From: Pyrrhosoma nymphula
Taxonomy: Eukaryota; Arthropoda; Insecta; Odonata; Coenagrionidae
Length of the DNA stretch: 64,000 nucleotides
Assembly (NCBI GenBank): GCA_963573305.1
Contig: OY754338.1
Location: 22,008,192-22,072,191 of the forward strand
Direction: 5' to 3'
Part shown: positions 22,837 through 36,500 of the stretch, one piece after another
Layout of the letters: each line of letters opens with the position of its first letter
How positions within the stretch are numbered: position 1 is the stretch's first letter
Made by a program: the position numbers and the translations under genes
The notes under the pieces: model-generated
Database searches by the model: none
Told to the model about the DNA's origin: nothing
The model's input: the letters and a program-made list of their open reading frames with translations, nothing else

Positions 22837-23923
22837 CATACATGCATGCAAAGAATGAACTTATTCAAAAATGGTCATACAACCAGTTTAATTTAAATAA
22901 ATCATTTGACATTGAATGACCATAGAGAAATAAAATTTGCATCCGTCAAATTTGGGTATTAATGCAAATTTATTTGTCTTTTTAAGCAATATATATGTAC
23001 CATCACAGACATACATACACACCCATTGAGTGAAGGACATTATTTGTACAATTATGTTTGTGTTATCACAGTCATTTTCAGAGAATCCCCTCCCATTTTT
23101 TAAATTCATAAAACGTCTAAATTAATTCATTGCACACTAAAAGTGGGCCCCAAAAGTGATTATTTATGTACATATGACAAAACCAGGTGAAACCAATTCA
23201 TAATGATGAATTATTGAAGGTTTTCCACTGGCCAACAGTTTTATTTCTCCCTATTTTTAATACACTTAACTATTGTTGCATGGTAATTTGGCAATTACCT
23301 GATAATGATGCAATTCCACAATAATAATCAGAAATTAAACTGTTAACTAGAGGTAAGTTGACAACAATTCATCTTCGTTTCAAAGATATCTCAAAAGTTG
23401 ATTAAATATCATTTCCCAGCTGAAAGGCAATATGATGTCTTAGCTCATTGCAGACATTTCAAAACTATGTCAAATTTCCACAACTTCTCAATTATGAAGG
23501 ACAGTTATACATTTAAAAATCATTACATATATCAAGCAATGGTCAGCCCTACCAGAAAATATAGTTATATAAAATTATACTTAGTCACACACCTACTCAG
23601 CCAGCACATTATAAGCAACTTATGTAAGTTTAGGGGAAGTAATAGGTGAGTAGCTTACAATATGAGTTACATACTTCTAAAGGAAGACTTACTAGTGATA
23701 GAAGTACTGACCTCTGACAGATAAAAATCATACAACATATTTCAGTATACACCTCCATGATACCCCAGCTCTTCAAAATACAAAAACTGAAGAAGATGCT
23801 GAAGTTATCATTTGTGACATTACCTACCTGAGATTCGGACTGGTTAGGTGTTAAACTGAAACACTTTCAAAGAGTGACTTTATTCTTACAGGAGTGAATA
23901 CCAGCCTCCTCATTACCTGCTTC
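22837..23923. other. Intergenic DNA, no gene seen
   Basis: AT-rich; short open frames have no recognisable features. Confidence 0.4.
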
Positions 23924-23926
23924 TTA

Positions 23927-24149
23927 AGCCGGTTTTACATGGGGCACATAATTGCACAATCTGATGTACGTACGAACGTGAATTTCGAATTGCATCGTGT
24001 AAAGCCGTGAATTGCAGAACGCATGCATGAATGCATGAACACGAGATGGCAAAATAGCCCCTGCTCTAATTCGAAAATGACTGCATACTCGATTGAGAGA
24101 AACATGCAGTTTGAAGTTGTGCAATTTCGTGCCCCGTGTAAAACAGCCT
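23927..24149. mobile_element. PIF/Harbinger-like MITE, 223 bp
   Basis: Inverted ends AGCCGGTTTTACATGGGGCAC and, from the other side, AGGCTGTTTTACACGGGG, each continuing to TTGCACAA, flanked by TTA on both sides. A 3-bp TTA target duplication and small palindromic size fit Harbinger MITEs. It lies about 300 bp downstream of the DOLK stop and could be within its 3' UTR. Confidence 0.7.
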
Positions 24150-24456
24150 TTACACTTGCCTCACCCTAGCCTCTTAAATTTTGGTGTGCTACTTAGCATT
24201 TACTTACATAAAATTTGCATAGGAATGGATAAGACACTAACTCTGTGCTGGCTGAGCTGACTTTCCATAATCTTTGAAAAATCATTCTAAAATCACAATG
24301 AAACAAAGAGATGAGAACCACAATATTGCCAACAAAAACAACATTTGAGGCTGCAGGCCGCAAGGTAAAAGTCTACAAAATGTAGTCGAGCATTCCCCAA
24401 ATGAGTGTGGACATAGGAATGTATACATTTCATAATAATATTTAGCAAAGTACCAT

Positions 24457-24590
24457 TTACAATAGCAGCAGGAGTTGAACAAGAGGAAGCACCAAATTAT
24501 CCACTTGATCTGTCTTTGCTTCCAAAACCGATGTAATTACAATCACAGTGAATAACCTCAAAAGAGTAGATTGTGATGATGTAATGAGAC
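24457..24590 (-). CDS. DOLK: DOLK exon 8 (residues 430-473, stop)
   Basis: Acceptor CTCTCTAG; encodes SVLEAKTDQVDNLVLPL followed by a leucine-rich end and TAA at 24459-24457. The EAxTxQxDNLxLP stretch is the conserved C-terminus of dolichol kinases, so the protein is complete. Confidence 0.92.
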
Positions 24591-27500
24591 CTAGAGAGAT
24601 GTAAAAAAACAGATGTTAGAAAAGTTACATATATGTATCACTTTAACCAAAATGAAAGCACTAAATGAGACAAAATTTCACATTAAAAACTTGAATCTCT
24701 ACATCAGCAGGTTTACCAAAATGCTTCATTTTGCCCATTCCCCTAGGCGAATAACTACCTAGACCACATACAAGTTTTCACAAAACTTGATTTACCCTGA
24801 CTAGACTTTCTTTGATTAGAGGGGCAAGTTTGCTTTGAGTGTACAGGAAAGATGCTTAAACACTTAGTATCATCAAATTCTTCATATATGTTGGTATGGA
24901 GGCTTCCGCAGTGATTTGATGAATTTCTTTTATTCTGATTCTCATAATTCTATTCTAATGATCTGATGATGCTAGCTGGAATGCAAGTGAAACAGTTGTC
25001 CATAAAATGAATCAACGTGGGAGAAACCCGAATAAAAGAAATTCTTAATACATATATGTACCTGCAATGCATGCCCTCTAAAAACATTCAGTTTGGAACC
25101 AACACATAATTTTCGCAAAGTGTTTATTTAAGTTTTTCCGATAGTTCAGGATATTTAAGTGAAATATTCAGTTCAAAATAGGTATACCCCGTGCCCCACT
25201 GTTCTCCAGATATGAAAAGATTGCAAATGCATCAGACACTGGATTCCACAAAAAAATTGCATACTTTATTAGAGACATGAACATTGTATGCATTTAAGTG
25301 CAATCAATGATGTAGTTTAATCAATGTTTAGCACTAAATATTCAGGCATTATCTATCACCCACATTCCTAAAATGCTTGCAAATTCTAGGAAATAATATC
25401 TGCAGTGTTTTTCAAGTCTCAATAATTAAGTTCAAGTTATATTGAATGGGAAAAATTTCACCTATTATTGCATGTGAACGCATAAGAAAACTTCATAACC
25501 ACAAAATTTTGCAGGTGCGAACAAGATAACTCACGAGTTTCTTTCTAAGGGCTACAAAAAAAAAACATGTGGCTACAAACAGCATCAAACAGCCACAGCA
25601 TCAGCAAATGGCAGAGAGCAAGGTGAATATGCTGGAGGCAACCAGTTCTGATGAGCGAGAAAAACGTTCGATGGAAGACCTCAAGATCAGAGAAGAGAAT
25701 GGCTACGTAAAGGTTACAAACAAGAAGATGCAATGTAGGACCCAACCTGTGATTTGAAGTGCCAATTCTGCGGACACTGGCAATTGTCTCTCCAGGATCC
25801 CAAGAGAAGTACATCTACATGTGTGGCGTTTTCGTCAAGAAACGACCGCCAAAGAGGTCAAGGAATATGTAAGTGGAAAATTAAAAAGTGAAGTGGGAGT
25901 TGAAAGTATTGTGGCCAAAGGTAACTACACGTCTTTTAAAATATCGGTGCTGGTGACATATGAAGACATGCTACTTGATCACGCTTTCTGGCCGGAGCAT
26001 GTGCAAGTGAATAGGTATTCTTTTCGGATTGCTCGCCGTGCCAGCGATCATGGATAGGACGTAGAGATCATTATACGTTGAAACAAACTCTTATACTCAA
26101 ATATAAGAAAAATAAGACATCAAATACAAGTGTCTTTGTTCAAAGTATTGCCGGATTTTCTGTGTGTCGCAGAACACTGGCTTAGTGAGTTAGAACTAAA
26201 AGAATGTAATATTGTGAACTATAAGCTAATAACTTCATATTCGAGGGTGAAATATAGAGGTGGTGGTGTGGGAATATACACCCACAACAATCATGTAGTA
26301 GCTTGCAAGGGTCTCATCTGGAATGTCTGTATGGAAAAAATCTTTGAATGTGCCAGCTGTTTAGTGAAACTTGATAATGAAGCTACTTTGATAATTGTCA
26401 CTGTTTATCGTTCACCAGATGGCGATTTTGATATTTTCCTAGAGAAGTTAGAACTAATTATGGAAAAAATTTGTATAAATCAGGGAAAAGTAATCCTAAC
26501 TGGTGACTTCAACTGTGATATGGCATCGGTCAATGGAAGAGGGTGTCAACTTAAAAATATTTTGTTTTCTTATGGCATGGTCCCATTAATCTCAGAACCA
26601 ACCAGGCTCACATCTCACTCGTTCACCTTAATTGACAATATATTCACTATTATTGAAAAGCATACTGTAAGTGCCAAGGTTATGGAGTTGGGATTCTCTG
26701 ATCACTGTTCTTTAATCGGGGATTTTAAGCTCAACTCAATTTCATCAAACTATCAACCAATTTATTATGATAGTAGGACTTTTTTAGTATGATAGTAGAA
26801 CTTTAGGACAACAAGTCATACTTTTTCTTTTTGTTAAAAAATCAAGATTGGAAGGATGTCTTTAATGCTAAAATTTTTGATATGGCTTTTGAAAATTTTT
26901 ACTCTAAGCTTTTATATTTACTAGAGTGTGCGATTCCACCTATCAGAAAGAAAAAACATTGTACAAGTAATCCAAGAAAAAAATGGGTCTCTGATGAAAT
27001 AGTTCAACTATCAAAACAGTTAAAAATTTTATCCTATGTTAACAAACAAAACAGGAAACAAGAAACCACTGCCACTTTAGCCAAGCTCAAAAAATCTCAC
27101 AGGTATCTTATAAATAAGGTGAAAAAATCTTATAATAGTTCCCTACTAGCAACTGCCTCTGATAAGACTAGGATGGTGTGGAGGATTGTCAATAGAGAAC
27201 TTGGTAGAGGAAAATATCGGCATTTACCACTAGTACTTGAAAACCAGGGAGCAGCAACCGTGGAACCTAGAGCTATAAGTAATGCTATAAACAGGGAATT
27301 TTTGGGGCTTACTGATAATTAAATAAACAATATAGTCCCATGTAATCATACCGTCTTAACTAGCAATGGTCCAACTAATAGCCTCTTCCTCTACCCTTGC
27401 AACGAAAAGGAATTATTCACAGCAATACAGAATCTAGGAAAAAAATCTTCCCCTGGCTTAGATGGGGTTCCTGGCTACCTTTTGTGTTGCTGTAGAAAGG

Positions 27501-30500
27501 TGATAGCTGTCCCCACTTTGTTTTTATTAAACTGGTCTTTGCAAGAGGGCATTTTTCCTGATGCACTCAAAACAAGTAAAACAATACCTGTGTATAAAAA
27601 TAAAGGGAAATCAAATAATCTTAGGAACTATAGACCCATCCCTGCTATCTCAATTTTCTAAACTCTTTGAGAGAATATATCTAAATTGTTTAATACCATA
27701 TTTAGAACAAAACAATTTACTATCTGAATCACAATGGATATACAGGAAAAAGAGATCTACTACAGCTACTCTCTTTCAAGTTGTAAATTCTATCTTAAAT
27801 TGTAAAGACGAAAAAAAATTTACTTTAGGTTTATTATTTGACTTCACGAAAGCTTTTGATTAGGTTAATCATGGTTTGCTCTTGGAAAAATGTAGGTTGG
27901 GAATAAGAGGGGTAGTATGTAATTGGATACAATCTTACCTAATAAAAAGATTTCAGAGAACATGTATCAGCACAAAAGGGGCAAAATACATTTAAGATGC
28001 ATTACCAATCACGAAAGGTGTTCCTCAAGAGTCTTTAATCGGACCTTATTTATTCATTATAAATGATTTGTTAAACTTAGGGACTGACAACAATGTGATA
28101 AATGTTACCTATGCAGATGACACAATTTTTTTATTTGTGGAAGTAATATAGATACTTTAAATGATCATGCACAGCAATTACTAAATAATACAGCAAATTG
28201 GTGCAGTATTAGCCACTTAAAATGAAACTCCAGAAAAACTCAGCTGGTACTATTTAATAAGATCCAAAACAATCATAAACTGAGTTTAAATTTGCATGAC
28301 ATTCAGCTGAACGAAACTCAGTGTGCAAAAACTTGGGGATTAGTTCTTCAAGACACAGAGAAATGGGATGCTCATGTGTCAGATTTAATTCCTAAGCTGT
28401 TCTCGGCACTGTACTGCATTCGCTTTTGAAATGTTCTGTTTCTACCAATGTTCTACTGATGCTTTACTACAGCTACTTTTACAGCAGAGCAACATATTGA
28501 ATTAAACTTTGGTGGTCTTCCCCATCACTTGGAGGTGAGAGTGTGAAACCGCGTGAATGTGTGAGTGTCAAGGTTGAGTGAATGGGGTAAAACACAGGGG
28601 AGTGAGAAGTATGAGTGAGTCACTGGGTATGGTTGATTTTTAAAGTGAAAATCGTGATTTGTGAATTCCCCACTGTGTTCCCCTTCCTCAGTTTCCCCTA
28701 TCCGCCATGTCCCCTTCCCCTCCACAAAAGTGGTATAAAAGGCGATCGCGGAACAAAGAAAAAAAAGAACACGTTGAACGACATCGCTGTGCGGAAGCAC
28801 TGCCCGAGCCGGGATACTTAGTTGGAAAGTGCGGGAGGCTGATAGGTACGCAAAAGTACCACGTCCGCTGTGTGGACCATACTTGCCCCCAGGATATTCT
28901 CTATGGACATGGAGACCAAGCTTAGTGTGCTGAGTCCGGAGTCTGCTGCAGAACCATAGTATCCAGTAGGACTGCCAGGTGCCTTCCACGCTTGACGTCC
29001 CGTGCCGAGAATCCAGAATCAACGGTCACGTAAGGTTGCTGACCCGACAAACCCCCCCCCCCCCATTTCAGCCTCCTAGCCATCCAGTTGATAAAGGGCT
29101 CCCATATTGCGACTGTGTTTCTTAATGGCGAGTGATCGACGCCCAAGTAATAAAACAGACCTTAAGTGCAAGAGAAAAGGGAAAGACTAGCAATTGCCTC
29201 CCTCACCCCCAGTTCAATTGGAAACGGACTGATAAAATAAATCGCCTGTGAGCAAGAAAAAGCCTTTTTTTGTTTGTGTAGCTAATCATCTGTTTGTTCA
29301 TCATTCAATTTATTCATTTCATGAAGGGTTCATTTCTAATGTCTCATCCCTCATTTATCACCTCATCATTTCATTAACTATTAGGAGGGAATATTATTTT
29401 TCTTGAATATACGCTTGTTTTGTTTTTTGAAAAAGGTTCTATTCTTTTAATCTTACCCAGCAAGCCGAATTTCCCACAAACCCAAATACCAGCAACCCAT
29501 TTCCACCTTGCCCCGGTGGTAAAGCCAGGGAACATGTCGAATTACGCACGGTCGGGGACCCCCCACCCGCTTATCCTCATTTAAAGGGACTTTTAAAACA
29601 CTTTTCGTGTTGTAATAGGTGACGCAGGTTAGCCCCGCGGATCTCGTGCGGGAGGGATTCGCGAGGACATTTTTTTTTAATTATTTGTACACGTGTCTTT
29701 CGGCCCAAAGTAATCCGGGCGGGCCGTGGACCGTTACAGTACGCAGTAGACGGAGTGACCACAGGATGACGGCCTTCTGCATGCGTGCAACTAGTGATTC
29801 CGCCTGTGCCACACAGGACGGAATGCACTTGATGTTATTTAGCAGCGAGCCCTTAACTCCACCGAGCACACCTATGATGAGGACCACCAGTTTCACAGAG
29901 TGTCCGGGGAACATTTGTCAAAGTTCGAAAAGCAGGTCTTGATATTTCGTCCGTTTTTCCACCTCCTTCGCATCCATGTTTCAGCCGGAGCCGAAAACTC
30001 GATCACGAACATGGAGCGTGTGAGGTGGTCGAGGAGAACGATATCAGGTTTTGTCGCTTCCAACTGCCTGTTGGTGGAAAAGGAGGAATTCCACCAGATT
30101 GTGCATTTATCATTCTCCACAACGGACTCAATATCTCCAGGAGCATAGGGCAGCACTGGTGTTTCGTCGATGCCATAATGGTGTCGAAGGTGAAAGTATA
30201 ACACAAGCAGGGCCGCGTTGTGACGAGCTAAATATGCCTATCTTGCGTAATAACTAAAGCCGGAGAGAAGGTGACTCAAAGTCTCCGGCTGGGCTCAGCA
30301 CGCCCTGCATCTCATGTCCGCGACCTCCACCTTGAATATAATGCAGCGGTACACGAGTGTGTTTATGACACCATCCTGGCACGCGAGTACAAAGCCCTCG
30401 GTCTCTGACTTCAGACCGGCGGAGCGTAGGAAGGCAAACGTTAGCTCCGTCGATAGCCCATGCTTTTCGATGTTTCGATAGAAACCTCCACGCATGGTCT

Positions 30501-33500
30501 TATCCGTATGCACCTTGAGCAAGGCCTTCTGCTTGGCTTTTTTTATTTCGAGCTTGAGGACGTCTGCCTTCAATGACGAGATGGTCGTGTCATTGTCGCT
30601 TCTGTCGGATGACGGGTCGAAGTCGAGACCGGTTTCGTCGGCTGCCCTCTTTGCCACCTGGAAGATAAACGCCCCTGCTCCCGCACTCTCTCGTGAGATT
30701 GAGCAGGGGGTCCCTGCGTTTCAACACTCAGTATGCCGTACCCAGGACAACTCTGTTGTGGAGACACTCCAGACTCAATAGTCCTCTACCACCTACATTA
30801 CGAGGGAGATACAATCTGGCTACGGAAGATTTCGGATGAAGACTTCTATAGATGGCCATCATCTTCCTCGTTCCCCTATCAAGGTTCTGCAACTCGTTAA
30901 CATTCCATTTCATGCATCCGAAGGTATACAGCAGTGTAGGAACCATGAACATGTTCGTTGCAAGAACCTTGTTCTTGCCAGACAGCTCAGAACTCCAGAT
31001 GTTCCTGAGAGTCTGCCGGTATTTTGCGGTGAGCCTTTCCTTCACTGTTGCAACCTCCTGCATTCGGCGTTGGGGGAAGACGAGATATTCATAGCTATCA
31101 TCGTCCTCAAGGTGACGAATGACACTCCCGTCAACAAGTTGCACGTCTTCCTTGATCTCCAAAAATCTTCCTCTCGCCAATTGGATGGATGCACACTTGT
31201 CCAATCCGAACTCCATCCCTATAGCCTCATGTCCAGGGCAGTGCGAAGGTCTTTCGCATTAGAAGCATAAAGCTTCAGGTCATCCATATAGAACAAATGG
31301 GTGACCTTATGCTTCCTGTCATCTGGAACACTGCACATGTATCCTCTACCTCGTCGCAGCCTAAGGGACAGGGGTAGGAGGGAAATACAAAACAGTAAGG
31401 TGCTCAAGCTGTCGCCTTGGAAACGCCATGGTGGTATGTTACCAACTCTGTGGAAACTGACCGCTGGCCTGAAGTAAGAACAAAGTGCATTTTCTAGAGT
31501 GGTAACAGGTGTTGGATGCAGGACACTACATCTGGGTGGACTTTCATCAACTTCAGCATAGCAATCATAAGCTCATGCGAAGTGGTGTCAAAAACCTTCT
31601 TGTAGTCCACCCAGGCCATTGATAGGTTTCGCTTATGCCATATGGCTTCCTGGCATATACACCTATCAATGAGCAGGTTGTCCTTGCATCCCGCGATTCC
31701 CCGCTTTGAGCCCCTTTGCTCGTACACCTCCTCCCACACAGGCTGGACGTGGTGGAGGATAAGGTCGCTCAAGATCGAGGTGAACACCTTATATACAGTG
31801 TTGAGGCAGGTTATAGGGTGGTAGTTCCTTGGATTGGACAAGTCTCCCTTCTTATGTATCAGAACCGAGCGTCCCTCAGTCAGCCAAGGTGGAATAGGAT
31901 CTCTAACTATCAGAAAGGACGTGAAGATTCTGGCGAGGTGTTGGTGGGTGGAAGTAAACTTCTTCCACCAGAAGTTATTCACGGCATCCATTCCTGTAGC
32001 CGATAAGTTATTCTTCCCAGAGAAGGCCTTCTTCACGTCACTTTCTGTGACTGAAAGAGGTCCATCCACATCTTGTACGTGGTGGTCACACAACTCTTTA
32101 AAGAGGCCTATGGCCGGAGTGTCTCTGTTGAATGGCTTGGACATTTCGTAGATATGCTTCCAGAAACGTTCAACCTCTTGGACGGGTGGCGGAGATTCAA
32201 CGACAGGCGGAGGTGGTCGAAAGAGACGGGACAGGTGAAGAAGAAAGGTGGAATTTTCCCTCACCGCCCTACTCCTCTTGAGGAGTTTTTTCCGGGCAGT
32301 GGTGAGTACACTATCGACCGCTTGCTGCTTAATGGTAATCAGCTCACTTTTATTCAGTGTGTGTGATGGTTGTATCTGAGACTGCACACTATGCGCTGAA
32401 CTTTGGGAGTGAAAGTTTGCCCAGATTAGATGTATTCCATCACACACTGGATTCTCGATGCCTGTCGCCTCTCCTGCGTGATCTTGGCCTCCAACTGTTC
32501 CAGCCTCTTAGCTGCTTTGTCCTCCCAAGAGGTGTTCTTTTGGGAGTGAGCCATTATTGTGGCAGCAGCGTAGACCATGCAATTTACCGTCCAAAGGTCC
32601 TATGTTTCCGTTAGGATTTCATCGATAAGACCATTCAACTGGGGCAGGTGGTTACCCCGCAGAGAGATCTTTTGGTGGATGTCTCACTGCCACACCCCAC
32701 CCAACTGCCACACCCAACTGTACTGTGGTATGGAGGAGGCAGGCGTGGTGACGACACGGGGATAACGGCACTAGTGGTTTGTCCCCTATGTCACAGCCTC
32801 CTCATCCTAGTATGGGCGAATTAGCCTTTGGACCCCCAAAACTGTATATAAGCCAGGGGTCCGAGCAGGAAGGGGGTCACTTACCCACCCCGCGAGATGG
32901 CGACCACGTCTGACTCGCAACCCTACCTTCTGAGACGGCGACCTTGTCAGACTCTGCCTCCCTCCCCCCGCTGACCGCCTTCTCCTTCTGTACCATGTAA
33001 GTGGAATAAATGTATTCACAACCGAATTGGTGTATCCTTTATGTCACTACGACAGTACTAGGGCCCCCATCCGAGAGGGGCCAGTTGTGGGTGGCTTTCC
33101 AGGATATATATTTTTTGGAACCAGTTTAACCGCGTGTGGGGTGGTTAGCCCCACACACAGACGTCCACCATTATCCGGCAAAAGCCGTTACCAGGTATGC
33201 CACAGGGAGGCTGGTGGTCCGGCTTTCGTACCCTTATTATTATTATGTATTCTTTACTCTAATGGTAAATGACATCAAGATATTATTCTTAATTTTTTTG
33301 GGATCACCCACGCTTAGTTTCTTAATCCCTAACCTGCTGCAGGCATGTGGGTTAAACACTTGCTGAGGAAAAGTGGGCAGAAGGGTCCCTATTCCACACT
33401 AACAGTTACAAAAGCCACAATACATACACACACAGTCCAGTAGACCCTCTTTTTCAGTCGTTTCTGTGACAGGGAAAAGGGCTATGGCTGTCAACAACTA

Positions 33501-36500
33501 ACTGTAAGTCTAACATATTACAGTCTCTATTTTAAAAACAATTAAAAGATACTTACCAAGTAGAACAAAAACATAGATGAAGAGTGCTTGACAAATTATT
33601 GCTATTACTGTCCCTTCTTTGGACTTCATACTCCCTGGAATATTAATAAGATACAATCAGAATACTTGTGTGGAAAGAAATAATAAAATAAATTGGTTAA
33701 TAAATTGGTCTACTTTCATTAGGTTACAAATAATTAAGATCTGATCAATGTTCATGAGAGGAGTGGGACCACACCACATAGGTTATGGATTTCCAATCAC
33801 AATTAATTACAAATCAATGCACATTAAATACTACCTTAAATGAATAGGGAAGTAAACTAGTGTTTAAAATGCCACAATAAAAAACATTTTTAAATTAGAG
33901 TTCAGAATATCAAAATGCCGTAAAACCACAGTTTAAATCCTAAGAGTGTATAGTTGATTCGAGATACCCATCGGAAATTTGAATAAATTTAAAGGCCACC
34001 AAAACGGGTGTCCATGTTGAATATTTGCCGTGACATCACAAGGCAGTAACAGAAGGCAGCTTCAACGCCGTTAGTTGTACCACTATTCTTGCATGGAAAA
34101 ATTACTGAGTTTGAGCATGTACCTTTTTTGTTGTTTTAAAAATATCATCAGAATGTAGTATCAACAGAAAAGTATTTGATTGCTTCTCTTTTGAGTACAT
34201 TACTGCATCATTGTATAATAGGTATATTATTATTCATTCAAGTGTCAGCTTCATTAAATTTGCGGATAGTAGGGCGAAGACCACATTGAATCTTTAATAA
34301 ATAAATGATGGTATTTATTTTTCACTGGATATATTTTGGCAGATTGCCGTTTAACATGCCAAAACATTTTTGTAAGAACTGAGCCAAATTGCCGAGTGGC
34401 AATAGACCTATTTAAGTCGTCTGCTGCAAGACGTTTTCGTGGCACATCCGTATTTATTCACGCCGGCCGGAATGTGCGCACTTCGCACTTTATTAGTCCT
34501 CCGAGGTCATGGTACTAACACATGTACGTATGTGCACATACCACAATGTATTAGTACAGTAAAACCCCCATACAACGAACACCCATACAGCGAAATTTTA
34601 AGGAAAACTCCCTATTTCGAAGTCATTGTCCCGGTCCCGGACCCTTCCAATGGACAATGCACGCAAAAAAAACTCCCGTAACGAACCTCTCTAACTACGA
34701 AAACTCCGTACATCGAAGTCTGCGCTTGGGCCCAAAACATGAAAAGTGCCCCTCTAGAACGAATTATTGAGAAAAAAAACATAGCATTCTTCATTTACAG
34801 GTAATTTTTCCATAGACATTTACGTAATGAGCAGGAAGTTGAACCGCAGCGTAGAGTACCGCGTCTTAACCCTTCCGCTCCGGGCTTCGAAAATGTTCCC
34901 ATCCGAGACCTACAGATCAGAGGGCATGAAGGAAACTTGACGCTCTCGCTCGGTGAAGGCTCGTTTACACGTTTATTATGGTGGGAACCAGCAACTCTGA
35001 TGGTTCCCACAATAAAAAACGTGTAAGGGAAGCCAAAGCTCCGCTCCGCGTTAGCTGAGCCGGGTGATAGTTGGGTGGATGAGTAATGCACCAAGAGGGG
35101 AGGGGGAATACCAGTCAGTTCCAGCCGGCCAGACGTAACCCAATACAGAAAAATACTCTGAAAAGATCAGATCACGGGGGCTATTCTCCACTCTCACTCA
35201 TCCGCCCCACCTCTTTTGTGAAGGTGCAGGTGGTGAGGATGGAGCTCAATTTTCCCTTTTTAAATCGTATCAGATTACTTTCCCATATTGGGTTACATTC
35301 CCGGGACCCCTGAATGGCAGGAGCTCCATGGTTTCAAAATACCTTTCGGTATCCGATTTTATTTTGGGAGAGGCAGTCGGCGACAAATTTTTTCATGCTT
35401 ATTTTCTTTGTTTTTCCTTCGTGGAATTATATGTTAAAATTTAATCTTTACTTTTCAATTCAAAGTTTTTTTTAATGAGTGGAAATATTTTTTTCGCGAA
35501 TACCAATGGGCTTATTTTTTTTCTTTCCCGCGAAGTCAACGTAATTTCTTTGTTTCCCCATTCTTTCAGCACGCAAACTTCATTTGTTCCTTCATTTGCA
35601 AGACCTCCTGTTGATATTATAATTATAAAATAGTCTAAATAATTGTTACGTCATTATTTATAAGACCCACGATCAAAGATCCCATTTTTTCTTGTATTGT
35701 TGTGCCTTGAAAAAAGGAGGGGAAAATGTGATCGGCTTATCTACTAATTTCTGTAATCGAATCACCATTTCGCGATCTAAAGACGTACAAATAAATACAT
35801 TGTAATAAGGCTCGTCGAGAAAGGCTCGTGTTTTAAATGGCGAGTGACCACTTGCAGATTATTTTCATTATTGTATAATTATGATATCAACAGGAGGTCT
35901 TGCAAATGAAGGAACAAATCAAGTTTGCGTGGTGAAAGAATGGGGAAACAAAGAAATTTTGCGGGAAAGAAAAAAAATAAGTCCTATGTTATTCGCAAAA
36001 GAAAAATATTTCCACTCGTTAAAAAAAACTTTGAATAGAAAAGTAAAAATTAGATTTTAACAGAATTCCAGAAAGGAAAAACAAAGAAAGTAAGCATGAA
36101 AAATTTGTCGCCGACGGGAATCGCACATGGTCCCTCTGCACCGCAGCCCCGTACGCTAATCAATGGACCACACCCTTGATGCCGCAGGCTGATAAATAGG
36201 GATTTTATAACATCTATATATGTTTAAACGCCTTTTTTGTTAACTATTGGATTTATACGCCCATATGTGGAGTGATTCGTGAAAAGCATTCGGAGTTCTA
36301 TATGCATACGAATTTTCATCGAGATCTGCGACCCGTTTATCGGACACTCCCCTTAGGAGGGCGAAGTATTCAAAACTTCATTGGTTGGTGTTCAACCAAT
36401 GAGAGCCAATTTCATCTACTCTGTCCCCATCCCAAAGGAAAATCTGGAGTAACCTCTCTTCTCTATCCAAATATTGCTATTGCCGTCTTAACCTTGATGG

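Larger units (their letters stand above)
25560..28490 (+). mobile_element. CR1/jockey-like LINE, near full length but broken
   Basis: Two-ORF non-LTR retrotransposon in DOLK intron 7, opposite in strand to the host gene. ORF1 remains at about 25570-26056; ORF2 has an AP-type endonuclease (26130-26792) followed by reverse transcriptase pieces (26831-28440). Numerous stops and frameshifts. No clear poly(A) tail or target duplication was found, so the exact ends are estimates. Confidence 0.8.
29590..33235 (-). mobile_element. R4/Dong-like non-LTR retrotransposon, degenerate, interrupted by a solo LTR
   Basis: Single-ORF LINE with reverse transcriptase and a C-terminal restriction-like endonuclease. 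Its 5' end abuts a TTATTATTATTA run at 33236, the target preference described for Dong elements. The 5' about 200 bp is shared with the second copy at 63.4-63.6 kb. Frameshifts and stops are spread through the ORF. The 3' limit near 29.59 kb is an estimate. Opposite orientation to the upstream CR1-like LINE, same orientation as DOLK. Confidence 0.85.

Noticed and set aside
28525..29022. 165-codon minus-strand open frame
   Set aside because: No recognisable domain, lies in repeat-rich DNA and continues low-complexity wording; likely chance.
28672..29330. Second solo LTR (TATA at about 28730, AATAAA at about 29146)
   Set aside because: No TG...CA ends with a target duplication could be found.
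30836..32366. Plus-strand open frames of up to 144 codons
   Set aside because: Antisense shadows of the R4/Dong-like reverse transcriptase on the minus strand.
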